From positions 1 to 64,000 of the forward strand of contig CAKOXI010000003.1 in the NCBI GenBank assembly GCA_934130045.1: a DNA stretch of 64,000 bases, in the 5' to 3' direction. The notes under the pieces are model-generated. The model was given only the letters and a program-made list of their open reading frames with translations. It was not told where the DNA came from and searched no databases. A program made the position numbers and the translations under genes. This document shows, piece by piece, positions 46,919 through 56,516 of this stretch. Every line of letters starts with the position of its first letter. The first letter of the stretch is position 1. The stretch comes from an uncultured Bacilli bacterium (GTDB lineage: Bacteria > Bacillota_I > Bacilli_A > RF39 > UBA660).

Positions 46919-47821
46919 ATGAATATAATGAATATGTCAAAATATGATTTAAAGAAAATTAAAAAATTTTCTTTAGCTAGCGGGTTAATAAATACTGAGG
47001 CTGAGTTATTTATTTTAAAGGAAAAAAATGATTGGAATATAGAATATAAGATGTTAAAGGTATTTTATAATAATTCTGGTTCAAATTTTAGTAATAAATT
47101 ATTTACAATAAATGAACTTATTGATAAAAAAGAAATTATTAACATGAATGAGTTAGTAATACCAGAAAAAATTCTTATTATAAATGATGAAGTTAAGGGG
47201 TTTTCAATGTCATATATAAAAAGTGTTAGTTTTGAAACCGTACTTAATGACTTTAAAATAGATAATTTAAAGAAAATAAAATATTTTAAGCAAATATCAA
47301 ATATTTTAAAAAAAATGGATCAATTAAGAAAAAATAGTGAGTTATCTGATTTTTATCTTAATGATATACATGAGAATAATTTTATAGTAAATAATGAAAC
47401 CGATAAAATTAATGTTGTTGATTTAGATAGTTGTAAAATAGGTGGTAATAAACCATTTGCGGCTAAATATTTAACAATGTATGCGCCAATTTCTAATATG
47501 AATTCAAAATATAAATTAAATAATGATATAAATTTTTCAAGTTATGTTATTCCAGATAAAAATACCGATTTATATTGTTATACGATGATGATTATAAATT
47601 TTCTTTTTAAAGGAAAAGCGAATTTGATGAATAGGGATAAATATTATTTATATTTAGATTATTTGAGAAGTATTGGTTATTCTTATAACTTACTTGATAA
47701 ATTTTATAAAATTTATGAATATGTAGATAATGAATTAATTGACGAAGAATTAAATGAATTAAATAATGATATGGTTTATAAATCACACCATAAAATATTT
47801 GAAATGAAAATAAAAAAATAG
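46919..47821 (+). CDS. Second kinase-like protein
   Basis: 300 residues from ATG 46919 (GAGGGA at 46907); an upstream in-frame ATG at 46877 sits inside the first kinase gene. It has YLNDIHENNFIV and INVVDLDSCKIGG at the places of the catalytic and DFG-type motifs, but HGD is replaced by DIHEN, so activity is uncertain. It forms an operon with the first. The remnant at 6456 may be related. Confidence 0.65.
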   Translation: MNIMNMSKYDLKKIKKFSLASGLINTEAELFILKEKNDWNIEYKMLKVFYNNSGSNFSNKLFTINELIDKKEIINMNELVIPEKILIINDEVKGFSMSYIKSVSFETVLNDFKIDNLKKIKYFKQISNILKKMDQLRKNSELSDFYLNDIHENNFIVNNETDKINVVDLDSCKIGGNKPFAAKYLTMYAPISNMNSKYKLNNDINFSSYVIPDKNTDLYCYTMMIINFLFKGKANLMNRDKYYLYLDYLRSIGYSYNLLDKFYKIYEYVDNELIDEELNELNNDMVYKSHHKIFEMKIKK

Positions 47822-47843
47822 TAAAACATAAATGAAAAAAATC

Positions 47844-47872
47844 TTGACAAATTTTATATTTTAATTTAAAAT
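47844..47872 (+). promoter_or_regulatory. Promoter of the NrtR-like gene
   Basis: TTGACA (47844-47849), 17-base spacer, TAAAAT (47867-47872). Confidence 0.65.
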
Positions 47873-47908
47873 CAAAAACGTGTCGTAAAAACACAAAGGA
47901 AGTGCAAA

Positions 47909-48589
47909 ATGAATTTAGATAAGGAATATAATAATATATTAGAAACTCTTGTTAGCATTTTTACTGTTAATGATGGTGATGTTAAGGTATTATTAATGAG
48001 AAAAAAAACAGAACCATATAAAGGATACTGGGTTTTACCTGGCGACTATGTTAAAAATAATGAAACGCTTGAAGATAATATTGTAGATACAATTTATAAA
48101 AAACTAGGTATATCTTCAATATATTTAGAACAAGCAAACTCATATAGCTCGCTTGAAAGAAATCCAGAGGGTAGAGTAGTTGCGTTTAATTTTTTAGCTC
48201 TTGTTGATTCTGTTAGTATTAAGTTAAAAAGAGTTGAAAGAGAAGATTATGAAACAAATTGGTTTAGTATTGATTCTATACCTAAGATGGGTTATGATCA
48301 TGAAATTATATTGGATAAGGCTATTGAATTATTAAAAAATAAATTAAGTGATTTTAATGCATTAAAGTATTTATTTCCAAGCGATTTTACTTTACCAGAA
48401 TTACAGGGTGCTTATGAACAATTAATGAAAGTCAAAATTGATAGAAGAAATTTTAGAAAAAAAATATTAAATTCATCTCTTATAGAACCAACTGGAGATA
48501 AAAACGATGGTTTTATGGGAAGACCCGCAAATTTATATAGATTTAAGACTGTTAATTTAGAAAATAGTTTAATTGAACAAACTGCATAA
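47909..48589 (+). CDS. NrtR-like regulator: Nudix domain plus winged helix
   Basis: 226 residues. The Nudix region (about 12-145) has KGYWVLPGDYVKNNETLEDN, but the REUXEE core is replaced (IVDTIYKKLGI), so hydrolysis is unlikely. The C-terminal region contains FTLPELQGAYEQLMKVKIDRRNFRKKI, the winged helix of the NrtR/COG4111 family. NrtR senses ADP-ribose to regulate NAD synthesis in other bacteria. The target is not apparent here, as no NAD gene is adjacent. Confidence 0.8.
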   Translation: MNLDKEYNNILETLVSIFTVNDGDVKVLLMRKKTEPYKGYWVLPGDYVKNNETLEDNIVDTIYKKLGISSIYLEQANSYSSLERNPEGRVVAFNFLALVDSVSIKLKRVEREDYETNWFSIDSIPKMGYDHEIILDKAIELLKNKLSDFNALKYLFPSDFTLPELQGAYEQLMKVKIDRRNFRKKILNSSLIEPTGDKNDGFMGRPANLYRFKTVNLENSLIEQTA

Positions 48590-48595
48590 AAGTTA

Positions 48596-48625
48596 TTGAC
48601 AAACATATAATTTAAGTGATATATT
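48596..48625 (+). promoter_or_regulatory. Promoter of the str operon
   Basis: TTGACA (48596-48601), 18-base spacer, TATATT (48620-48625), directly after the NrtR-like gene. Confidence 0.7.
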
Positions 48626-48638
48626 ATTTGTGCATTCA

Positions 48639-48699
48639 TTAAAGGTTTACTATTGTAAATCTTTATTTAAAAGGGATTTTGAAACACCTGGATGTGTTT
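48639..48699 (+). promoter_or_regulatory. Structured leader of rpsL
   Basis: Two hairpins stand before the rpsL ribosome site: AAAGGTTTAC / GTAAATCTTT (48639-48664) and AAACAC / GTGTTT (48681-48699). They could be a control element for ribosomal protein feedback or simply a 5' stabiliser. Confidence 0.4.
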
Positions 48700-48717
48700 A
48701 ATGAAAGGAGGGTAATT

Positions 48718-49137
48718 ATGCCTACTATTAATCAAATAATTAGAAAAGGAAGAACTGATAAGAAGAGAAAGACTAAAGCTCCAGCTTTAAATGTTGGATA
48801 TGATAGTCGTAAGAAAAAACAAACTGATACAACTTCTCCTCAAAAACGTGGAGTATGTACTCGTGTTGGAACAATGACACCAAAGAAACCAAACTCAGCG
48901 CTTCGTAAATATGCTCGTGTTAGATTATCTAATGGTATGGAAGTAACTGCTTATATACCTGGAGAAGGACACAATTTACAAGAGCATAGTGTTGTTTTAA
49001 TTCGTGGTGGACGTGTTAAAGACTTAATCGGTGTTCGTTATCATATTGTACGTGGTACTATGGATACTGCAGGAGTTGATAAAAGACGTCAAGGTCGTTC
49101 TAAATACGGAACAAAAAAACCAAAAGATAAAAAATAA
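48718..49137 (+). CDS. rpsL: 30S ribosomal protein S12
   Basis: 139 residues from ATG 48718, AAAGGAGGG upstream; the upstream frame from 48679 lies in the leader. [31 protein letters not shown] and [14 protein letters not shown] are exact S12 signatures. It helps decoding at the A site. It is the first gene of the str operon. Confidence 0.98.
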   Translation: MPTINQIIRKGRTDKKRKTKAPALNVGYDSRKKKQTDTTSPQKRGVCTRVGTMTPKKPNSALRKYARVRLSNGMEVTAYIPGEGHNLQEHSVVLIRGGRVKDLIGVRYHIVRGTMDTAGVDKRRQGRSKYGTKKPKDKK

Positions 49138-49172
49138 TAGTTAAAGTATAATAATGGAAGGAGGATTTATTT

Positions 49173-49640
49173 ATGCGTAAAAGACGTGCTGTTAAAAGAG
49201 ATGTTTTACCAGATCCAATATATAATTCAAAATTAGTTACTAAATTAATTAATACAATTATGATTGATGGTAAAAAAGGAATTGCTCAAAAAATTCTTTA
49301 TGAAGCATTTGATTTAGTTAAAGAAAAAACAAATCAAGATCCAAATGAAGTTTTTGAAAAAGCAATGGAAAATATTAAACCAGCTCTAGAAGTTAAATCT
49401 CGTCGTGTAGGTGGAGCAAACTATCAAGTTCCAGTTGAAGTAAGACCTGATCGTGCTCGTGCTTTAGCACTTCGTTGGTTAGTTCAATACGCTAAGAGTA
49501 GAGGTGGACATTCAATGGCTGAAAATTTAGCTAACGAAATCATTGATGCTTCAAATGGTGTAGGAGCTGCTGTTAAGAAACGTGAAGATACACATAGAAT
49601 GGCAGAAGCTAATAAAGCTTTCGCTCATTATCGTTGGTAA
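49173..49640 (+). CDS. rpsG: 30S ribosomal protein S7
   Basis: 155 residues beginning [19 protein letters not shown], the universal S7 opening. [25 protein letters not shown] and the [17 protein letters not shown] end are conserved. It nucleates assembly of the small subunit head. It is the second gene of the str operon. Confidence 0.98.
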   Translation: MRKRRAVKRDVLPDPIYNSKLVTKLINTIMIDGKKGIAQKILYEAFDLVKEKTNQDPNEVFEKAMENIKPALEVKSRRVGGANYQVPVEVRPDRARALALRWLVQYAKSRGGHSMAENLANEIIDASNGVGAAVKKREDTHRMAEANKAFAHYRW

Positions 49641-49667
49641 TAATATAAAATTTGAAAGGAAAAAAAT

Positions 49668-51740
49668 ATGGCTCGTGAATATAGTTTAGAGAAAACTCGT
49701 AACTTTGGAATTATGGCACATATCGATGCTGGTAAAACAACATCTACTGAACGTGTATTATTCCATACTGGAAAAATTCACAAAATTGGGGAAACACATG
49801 ATGGTGCTTCTCAAATGGACTGGATGGCTCAGGAACAAGAACGTGGTATAACTATTACATCAGCTGCAACAACTGCCTTTTGGAAAGATTATAGATTAAA
49901 TATAATTGATACTCCAGGACACGTTGATTTTACAGTTGAAGTATCAAGATCACTTCGTGTATTAGATGGAGCTGTTGCTTTACTTGATGCACAAGCTGGT
50001 GTTGAACCACAAACAGAAACTGTTTGGCGTCAAGCTAGTGAATTCAAAGTACCTCGTTTAATTTTCTGTAATAAAATGGATAAAATGGGTGCTAGCTTTG
50101 AATACAGTTTAAGTACAATTGATAGTCGCCTAGGCGTTAATGCTAAACCAATTGAATGGCCAATTGGTGCTGAAAACGAATTTAATGGTGTTATTGATTT
50201 AATTACTAGAACTGCATATCACTATGACGGCAAACCAGAAGAAAATCCAACTATAATTGATATTCCAAGTGAATTAGTTGATATAGTTGAAGAAAAACGT
50301 ACTGAATTAATTGAAGCAGTTGCTGAATTTGATGATGAATTAATGAACAAATACTTAGAAGGTGAAGAAGTTTCAATTGAATTGATTAAAAGAGCAATTA
50401 GAAAAGGAACTTTAAAAGCTGAATTCTTCCCAGTATTATGTGGAACTGCTTTAGGAAATAAAGGTATTAAATTAATGCTTGATGCAGTAATTGATTATTT
50501 ACCAGCTCCAACAGATATCGAATCTATTAAGGGTGTTGATATGGATGGAAATGAAATAGTAAGACATCCATCTGATTCAGAACCATTTGCAGCTTTAGCA
50601 TTTAAGGTTATGACAGATCCATTTGTTGGTAGATTAACATTCTTTAGAGTTTATTCAGGACACTTAAGTAGTGGATCTTATGTATTAAATTCTACAAAGG
50701 GAGAAAAAGAAAGAGTTGGTCGTTTGCTTCGTATGCATGCAAATACTCGTACAGAAATTACTGATGTTTATGCAGGTGATATTGGAGCTGCAGTAGGACT
50801 TAAAAATACTACTACTGGAGATACTTTATGTGATGAAAAGAATCCATGTATTCTTGAATCAATGGAATTCCCAGAACCAGTTATTGAACTTGCTGTTGAA
50901 CCAAAATCTAAAGCTGATCAAGATAAAATGGCTATTGCCTTACAAAAATTAGCTGAAGAAGATCCAACATTTAGAGCAAGTACAAATCATGAAACTGGTC
51001 AAACTATTATAGCTGGTATGGGTGAATTGCACCTTGATATCATTGTTGACCGTATGAAAAGAGAATTTGGCGTTGAAGCAAATATTGGTCAACCACAAGT
51101 ATCATATCGTGAGACTATTACTCAAACTGCTGAATGTGAAGGAAAATATATTAAACAATCAGGTGGACGTGGACAATATGGTCATGTTTGGATTAAATTT
51201 GAACCAAATCCTGATAAAGGATATGAATTTGTTGACGCAATTGTTGGTGGTGTAGTTCCAAGAGAATATATACCAGTTACAGATAAGGGATTACAAGATG
51301 CACTAAAAACAGGTGTTTTAGCAGGTTATCCAATGGTTGATGTAAAAGCAACTTTATTTGATGGTTCATATCATGATGTTGACTCATCAGAAATGGCATT
51401 TAAAATTGCTGCATCATTAGCTTTAAAAGAAGCAAAAAATAAATGTAAACCAGTATTACTTGAACCTATTATGAAAGTACAAGTAATTGTACCAGATGAA
51501 TATTTAGGAAATGTTATGGGAGATATTACATCACGTCGTGGACGTCCACTTGGTCAAGAATCAAGAGGAAATGCATTAGCAATTGATGCGATGGTACCAC
51601 TTTCTGAAATGTTTGGTTATGCTACAAGTTTAAGAAGTAATACACAAGGTCGTGGAAACTTTACAATGGTATTTGATCATTATGAAGAAGTTCCAAGAAA
51701 CATTGCAGAAGAAATTATCAAAAAAAATGGTGGTAATTAA
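49668..51740 (+). CDS. fusA: Elongation factor G
   Basis: 690 residues with the GTP loop [23 protein letters not shown] and NKMDK, domain II, and the later domains ending EIIKKNGGN. It drives ribosome translocation. It lies between rpsG and tuf in the usual order. Confidence 0.98.
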   Translation: MAREYSLEKTRNFGIMAHIDAGKTTSTERVLFHTGKIHKIGETHDGASQMDWMAQEQERGITITSAATTAFWKDYRLNIIDTPGHVDFTVEVSRSLRVLDGAVALLDAQAGVEPQTETVWRQASEFKVPRLIFCNKMDKMGASFEYSLSTIDSRLGVNAKPIEWPIGAENEFNGVIDLITRTAYHYDGKPEENPTIIDIPSELVDIVEEKRTELIEAVAEFDDELMNKYLEGEEVSIELIKRAIRKGTLKAEFFPVLCGTALGNKGIKLMLDAVIDYLPAPTDIESIKGVDMDGNEIVRHPSDSEPFAALAFKVMTDPFVGRLTFFRVYSGHLSSGSYVLNSTKGEKERVGRLLRMHANTRTEITDVYAGDIGAAVGLKNTTTGDTLCDEKNPCILESMEFPEPVIELAVEPKSKADQDKMAIALQKLAEEDPTFRASTNHETGQTIIAGMGELHLDIIVDRMKREFGVEANIGQPQVSYRETITQTAECEGKYIKQSGGRGQYGHVWIKFEPNPDKGYEFVDAIVGGVVPREYIPVTDKGLQDALKTGVLAGYPMVDVKATLFDGSYHDVDSSEMAFKIAASLALKEAKNKCKPVLLEPIMKVQVIVPDEYLGNVMGDITSRRGRPLGQESRGNALAIDAMVPLSEMFGYATSLRSNTQGRGNFTMVFDHYEEVPRNIAEEIIKKNGGN

Positions 51741-51770
51741 TAATTATTAAAATTACTAAAAAATGTGTCA

Positions 51771-51805
51771 AACAAGGGGAAAATGCTTGAAATTTTTCTC
51801 TTGTT
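51771..51805 (+). other. Intercistronic hairpin fusA-tuf
   Basis: A 14-bp stem (51771-51784 with 51792-51805, some G-T pairs) without a T run. It might be a partial terminator or processing site that lets tuf be expressed more than fusA. Confidence 0.5.
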
Positions 51806-51815
51806 GATATAAAAT
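51787..51815 (+). promoter_or_regulatory. Possible internal promoter of tuf
   Basis: TTGAAA (51787-51792), 17-base spacer, TAAAAT (51810-51815), which overlaps the hairpin. Confidence 0.45.
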
Positions 51816-51849
51816 AATAAATGTAAATAATTAAAGGAGGAAATTTAAA

Positions 51850-53034
51850 ATGGCAAAACAAAAATTTGATCGTTCAAAACCACATGTTAACATTGGTACA
51901 ATTGGACACGTAGACCATGGTAAAACTACTTTAACAGCAGCTATTACTAATGTTCTATCTAAAAAAGGATTTGCAGATTTCGTTGATTATGCAAATATTG
52001 ATAAAGCTCCAGAAGAAAGAGAAAGAGGTATTACAATTAATACTTCACACGTTGAGTATCAAACTGAAAAAAGACATTATGCTCACGTTGACTGTCCTGG
52101 ACATGCTGACTATGTAAAAAACATGATTACTGGTGCAGCTCAAATGGATGGTGCAATCTTAGTTATTGCAGCAACTGATGGACCTATGGCTCAAACTCGT
52201 GAACATATCTTACTTTCACGTCAAGTTGGTGTTCCTCGTATGGTTGTATTCATGAACAAATGTGATATGGTTGATGATGAGGAATTATTAGACTTAGTTG
52301 AAATGGAAATTCGTGAATTATTAAATGAATACGGATTTGAAGGAGATGAAACTCCAATCATTCGTGGTTCAGCATTAAAAGCTCTTGAAGGAGATCCAAA
52401 ATATGAACAATCTATTCTTGATTTAATGGATGCTGTTGATAATTGGATTCAAACTCCAACTCGTGACACTGATAAACCATTCTTAATGCCAGTTGAAGAT
52501 GTATTCACAATCACTGGTCGTGGTACTGTTGTTACAGGACGTGTTGAAAGAGGTCAATTAAAACTTAATGATGAAGTTGAAATCGTTGGTCTTAAAGAAA
52601 CTAAGAAAACTGTTGTTACAGGAATTGAAATGTTTAGAAAACAATTAGACTATACTGAAGCAGGAGATAATGCTGGTGTATTATTACGTGGTATTGCTCG
52701 TGAAGATGTTGAACGTGGACAAGTTTTAGCTAAACCTGGAACAGTTACTCCACATACTAAATTCAAAGCTCAAGTTTATGTACTTAGCAAAGAAGAAGGT
52801 GGAAGACATACTCCATTCTTTAGTAACTATCGTCCACAATTCTATTTCCGTACTACAGATGTTACTGGTGTTATTGAATTACCAGAAGGTGTAGAAATGG
52901 TTATGCCTGGAGATAATGTTGAAATGACAGTTGAATTAATTGCTCCTATCGCTATCGAAAATGGAACTAAGTTCTCAATTCGTGAAGGTGGTAGAACAGT
53001 TGGTGCTGGTAACGTTTCAGAAGTTATTAAATAA
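51850..53034 (+). CDS. tuf: Elongation factor Tu
   Basis: 394 residues with [36 protein letters not shown] and the GSALKAL base loop. It brings aminoacyl-tRNA to the ribosome. AAAGGAGG precedes the start. Codon use is tighter than in its neighbours, as expected for a highly expressed gene. Confidence 0.98.
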   Translation: MAKQKFDRSKPHVNIGTIGHVDHGKTTLTAAITNVLSKKGFADFVDYANIDKAPEERERGITINTSHVEYQTEKRHYAHVDCPGHADYVKNMITGAAQMDGAILVIAATDGPMAQTREHILLSRQVGVPRMVVFMNKCDMVDDEELLDLVEMEIRELLNEYGFEGDETPIIRGSALKALEGDPKYEQSILDLMDAVDNWIQTPTRDTDKPFLMPVEDVFTITGRGTVVTGRVERGQLKLNDEVEIVGLKETKKTVVTGIEMFRKQLDYTEAGDNAGVLLRGIAREDVERGQVLAKPGTVTPHTKFKAQVYVLSKEEGGRHTPFFSNYRPQFYFRTTDVTGVIELPEGVEMVMPGDNVEMTVELIAPIAIENGTKFSIREGGRTVGAGNVSEVIK

Positions 53035-53046
53035 TTAATTATAAAG

Positions 53047-53080
53047 AAAACAAGGAATAGTTTTTATTGCTTGTTTTTTT
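53047..53080 (+). terminator. Rho-independent terminator after tuf
   Basis: AAAACAAG / CTTGTTTT outer stem with an AATA / TATT inner stem and a T run. Confidence 0.8.
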
Positions 53081-53102
53081 GCAATAGTATTTGGAGGTTA
53101 AT

Positions 53103-53804
53103 ATGAAATATAAAAGAATATTATTAAAACTTAGTGGTGAATCGCTTGGTAGTGATAAAAATAAAGGAATTGATTTTGATAAAGTCCTTGATATTTGTTC
53201 AGAAATTAAAGATGTTGTAGAAAAGACTAATATTGAACTTGGAATTGTAGTAGGTGGCGGAAATTTCTGGAGAGGTAGAAGTAATGGACACATGGATAGA
53301 TGTACATCTGATTATATAGGGATGCTTGCAACAACAATGAATGCCTTAGCTTTAAATGATGCATTTAAACAACTTGGTCAGGAATCAAGAGTTCAAACTG
53401 GTATTGAAATGCGCCAAATTTCAGAATTTTATATTAAAAATAGAGCAGAAAGACATATGCAAAAGGGTAGAATAGTTATTTTTGGTTGTGGTACTGGAAG
53501 TCCTTTCTTTTCAACTGATACAGCTGCAGCCTTAAGATCAGCGGAAATTAATGCCGATATCTTAATTAAAGCTACCAATGTTGATGGAATATATAATTGT
53601 GATCCTAAAACAAACAAAGACGCTAAAAAAATAAGTGAATTATCATATATAGATGTATTAAATAAAAATATAAAAGTTATGGATTCAACTGCTATAACAT
53701 TATGTATGGATCAACATATTCCTATTTTAGTTTATAATCTTAATAATAAAGGTGATTTGTTTAAAATTATAAATGGTGAAAAAATAGGAACAATTGTTAA
53801 ATAA
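53103..53804 (+). CDS. pyrH: UMP kinase
   Basis: 233 residues from ATG 53103 (GGAGG upstream), preferred over the earlier in-frame start at 53091. RILLKLSGESLG, VVGGGNFWRGR, GTGSPFFSTDTAAALRSAEI and the LIKATNVDGIYNCDPK region all fit the hexameric bacterial UMP kinase. The usual tsf-pyrH-frr neighbours are missing on both sides. Confidence 0.96.
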   Translation: MKYKRILLKLSGESLGSDKNKGIDFDKVLDICSEIKDVVEKTNIELGIVVGGGNFWRGRSNGHMDRCTSDYIGMLATTMNALALNDAFKQLGQESRVQTGIEMRQISEFYIKNRAERHMQKGRIVIFGCGTGSPFFSTDTAAALRSAEINADILIKATNVDGIYNCDPKTNKDAKKISELSYIDVLNKNIKVMDSTAITLCMDQHIPILVYNLNNKGDLFKIINGEKIGTIVK

Positions 53805-53860
53805 TAATTATATTTTATAAATATCTGCACATATTATAATTAAATTAATATGGAAAGAGA

Positions 53861-54001
53861 ATGAGTATAATGAATTTAATACAAATTAATAATCCCAATA
53901 CATTTGATAATGGATTTAAATTATTATTGATTATATCTATTATAGGTATTGGTGGAATAATGATTTTATTTACAAAATTATATTTAGATAATAAAAAATA
54001 A
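53861..54001 (+). CDS. Small single-pass membrane protein
   Basis: 46 residues with GGAAAGAG upstream. The N-terminus is Asn-rich (NLIQINNPNTFDNG), and a single membrane helix follows (about 20-38, LLLIISIIGIGGIMILF), then a short charged tail (YLDNKK). It ends at a bidirectional terminator. No family is recognised, and it could be a structural or regulatory membrane peptide. Confidence 0.55.
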   Translation: MSIMNLIQINNPNTFDNGFKLLLIISIIGIGGIMILFTKLYLDNKK

Positions 54002-54026
54002 AGAAATAGATTTTGTCTATTTCTTT
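54000..54026. terminator. Bidirectional terminator
   Basis: 11-bp stem AAAGAAATAGA / TCTATTTCTTT with a 5-base loop between converging genes; the minus-strand gene end overlaps it. Confidence 0.8.
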
Positions 54027-55264
54027 AATATTTTTGCAAGTGGTCTTGCATTTTGGTACATAAAGTATAGTGGACCATTTGTAATTAATTCTAAATCACC
54101 GATATATTCATATACATTAGCTCCAAAATTTAATTTAAATTGTGTTAAACCACTATATTGTGTATCCTTTGTTATATTTGCTAGCCCTCCAATACTAAAT
54201 TTTTTGTAACCTTCTTTAGAATATTTTTCTATTAATTTCCAAATAAGTAAATGTTTTGCATTAAATTTTTTATATTTAGAATCGTAACCATCCATTAACA
54301 TATAAATGGTATCACCATATTTAATGGTTAAAAGTGAGGCAATAACTACACCAGTTGGATTTTGACTCATAATATTAGTTGCATTTATTAAATTTACTCT
54401 ATATTCACTTACTTGATTTTCAAGACTAATTTTTTTAGCAATACTTTTTTTAGTATTAATATTTTTAGTCATTATCACATCATGATTAAATTTTTCACTT
54501 TCTTGTACTTTTAGTTGATATTTTGTTTGTAGATTTTTTAAAAAATGGGTACTATCTAATTTAGCATAATAAAAGTCAATTAAATTTCTTTTTTCATAAA
54601 AATAATAACAGTCTTGATAATATCTTAAATCTCTTGGATATTTATTTTTGGTCTCAAGATATAAATATTGTAAAGTATTTTGATTACCCTTATAAATTGT
54701 TACACCATTATTATCTGCGCTTCTAATTTTGGTACGATATTCTTTTTTTATATTTGAAAAAGTTTCAAAATAAGGTCTATTTAAATCAATTACTGCTTCA
54801 AATCTAGGTTTTAGAGCTTCAAAATTATCATTAAATCCTAAATGATAGTAACCTAATTTTTTTAAATTATTAAATATTTCTTCAAATTTAGGATTACTAT
54901 ATATAATTTCCTTATTAGAATTATAAATATATTTAACAATTAAAGGATTTAATTTTAAAGCAATAACATTTATTTTGCCTAAGAATTTTTTAATACCATT
55001 AGTAAATTCAGAAACAAGATTGTTATTTTCATAATCAATTAAGAAACCATGAGGAGCATATGCATATTTGAATCCATCTCTTTTTTCAATTAAAAAAATT
55101 GAAGCTGCAACTATATTATTGTTATCAATCATACCTAAAAAAATACTTTCAAAATTCTGCTTGTTCATAATAAATGCATATTCTTTGGTTTGATAAATAG
55201 ATTTGATACTATAATTATCAGCAAATTTAGTAAATTCATCATTTGTTAATTGTTTTATAATCAT
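54017..55264 (-). CDS. FemAB-family peptidoglycan bridge aminoacyltransferase
   Basis: 415 residues with two GNAT-like halves split by a helical arm (about 235-290). The YMLMDGYDSKYKKFNAKHLLIWKLIEK and FSIGGLANITKD regions near the C-terminus are typical FemX/MurM signatures. It uses aminoacyl-tRNA to add residues to the peptide stem of lipid II. It stands alone on the minus strand. Confidence 0.9.
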   Translation of the reverse strand: MIIKQLTNDEFTKFADNYSIKSIYQTKEYAFIMNKQNFESIFLGMIDNNNIVAASIFLIEKRDGFKYAYAPHGFLIDYENNNLVSEFTNGIKKFLGKINVIALKLNPLIVKYIYNSNKEIIYSNPKFEEIFNNLKKLGYYHLGFNDNFEALKPRFEAVIDLNRPYFETFSNIKKEYRTKIRSADNNGVTIYKGNQNTLQYLYLETKNKYPRDLRYYQDCYYFYEKRNLIDFYYAKLDSTHFLKNLQTKYQLKVQESEKFNHDVIMTKNINTKKSIAKKISLENQVSEYRVNLINATNIMSQNPTGVVIASLLTIKYGDTIYMLMDGYDSKYKKFNAKHLLIWKLIEKYSKEGYKKFSIGGLANITKDTQYSGLTQFKLNFGANVYEYIGDLELITNGPLYFMYQNARPLAKILKK

Positions 55265-55332
55265 GTAATCATCCTCCGTAACATGAATTATATCATTATA
55301 GCATATTTTTATTTAATAGTAACTATTTTGAG

Positions 55333-55358
55333 TAAAAAAAGATAGAATTTTCTATCCT
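55333..55358 (-). terminator. Terminator of the DUF1540 gene (minus strand)
   Basis: GATAGAA / TTCTATC stem with a 2-base loop; on the minus strand a run of Ts follows. Confidence 0.75.
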
Positions 55359-55360
55359 TT

Positions 55361-55519
55361 TTAATTATCTTTTTGGTAGCTATTACACATTGTTGCTTTT
55401 TTATCTTTATCTTGACCACAATTACAAACTTCAATTTTATTTAATGAGCAACAATTTTGTTTACAATTACAAAATTTACAATCATGTACACTACAACAAA
55501 TTTTTTGTTTATTATCCAT
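55361..55519 (-). CDS. DUF1540 cysteine-rich small protein
   Basis: 52 residues with 10 cysteines. ICCSVHDCKFC, CCSLNKIEVC and TMCNSYQ give the DUF1540 spacing. These small proteins probably bind metals and are found in spore formers. GGTGAT lies upstream on the minus strand. It has its own terminator. Confidence 0.85.
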   Translation of the reverse strand: MDNKQKICCSVHDCKFCNCKQNCCSLNKIEVCNCGQDKDKKATMCNSYQKDN

Positions 55520-55604
55520 TCTAATCACCATTAATATTATTGTATAAATATAAAATTTTATTCATAAAAAATTTTTTTCGTAATACGATTTATTAGGTGA
55601 TAAA

Positions 55605-56516
55605 ATGGACAAGATAAAAATAGGAATACCAAGAGCACTACACTATTATTATTATGGCAATTTATGGAAAAATTTTTTTGAAAATATTGACTGTGAAGTA
55701 ATCATAAGCCCAGCAACCAATAGAGAAATTATAAATAATGGTATTAAATACGCAAATGATGAGATGTGTCTCGCTTTAAAAATATATTTAGGTCATGTAG
55801 CATACTTAAAAGACAAATGTGATTATGTATTAGTACCAAGAATTGATAAGTATGACATAAATAATCAAACATGTACTAATTTTTTAGCTATTTATGATAT
55901 TGTTAATAATTTAATGGATATAAAATTATTAAATTACAATATTGATAATGAATTAGGGGAAGATGAATTATCGGGATTAGTACAAATTGGAAAATATTTA
56001 AATGTTCCAATAAGTGATTCAATTAGGGCTTATAATAAGGCATTTAAAATTTCTAAACAAATAAGTGATAAAGATATTATTATTAATAGTAAAAAATTAA
56101 ATAATGATACGCTAAAAATTTTATTAGTAGGACATCCTTATATTATGTATGATCAATATTTTGGAATTCCTATTATAAAAATGCTTAAAAATAATAATAT
56201 TGAAATTATTTATTGTGATAAATTTGATAGTAAGGTTACAAATGAATTATCTAATAAAATTTCTTCTTCACTATATTGGAAATATAACAAGGAAGAAATC
56301 GGTTCAATAGAGTTATGCAAGAATAAAATAGATGGGGTGATTTTTATTTCTTCTTTTCCATGTGGTCCAGATTCTTTAGTAAATGAACTTGCAATGAGGA
56401 AAATACAAAAACCATATATAAATATAATTATTGATGATATTGACTCTTTAACAGGAATAGAAACAAGAATAGAAAGTTTTGTTGATATATTAAATGAAAA
56501 ATATAAAACAATCTAA
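55605..56516 (+). CDS. 2-hydroxyacyl-CoA dehydratase-like subunit, first part
   Basis: 303 residues. It has IGIPRALHYYYYGNLW, the start of DUF2229/HgdB-type proteins, plus cysteines in DEMCLALKI and SFPCGPDS that could hold a cluster. In many Firmicutes this region is fused to the activase and the next gene in one long protein. Here three separate genes occur in a row, overlapping by 23 and then 4 bases. The substrate is unknown. Confidence 0.75.
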   Translation: MDKIKIGIPRALHYYYYGNLWKNFFENIDCEVIISPATNREIINNGIKYANDEMCLALKIYLGHVAYLKDKCDYVLVPRIDKYDINNQTCTNFLAIYDIVNNLMDIKLLNYNIDNELGEDELSGLVQIGKYLNVPISDSIRAYNKAFKISKQISDKDIIINSKKLNNDTLKILLVGHPYIMYDQYFGIPIIKMLKNNNIEIIYCDKFDSKVTNELSNKISSSLYWKYNKEEIGSIELCKNKIDGVIFISSFPCGPDSLVNELAMRKIQKPYINIIIDDIDSLTGIETRIESFVDILNEKYKTI

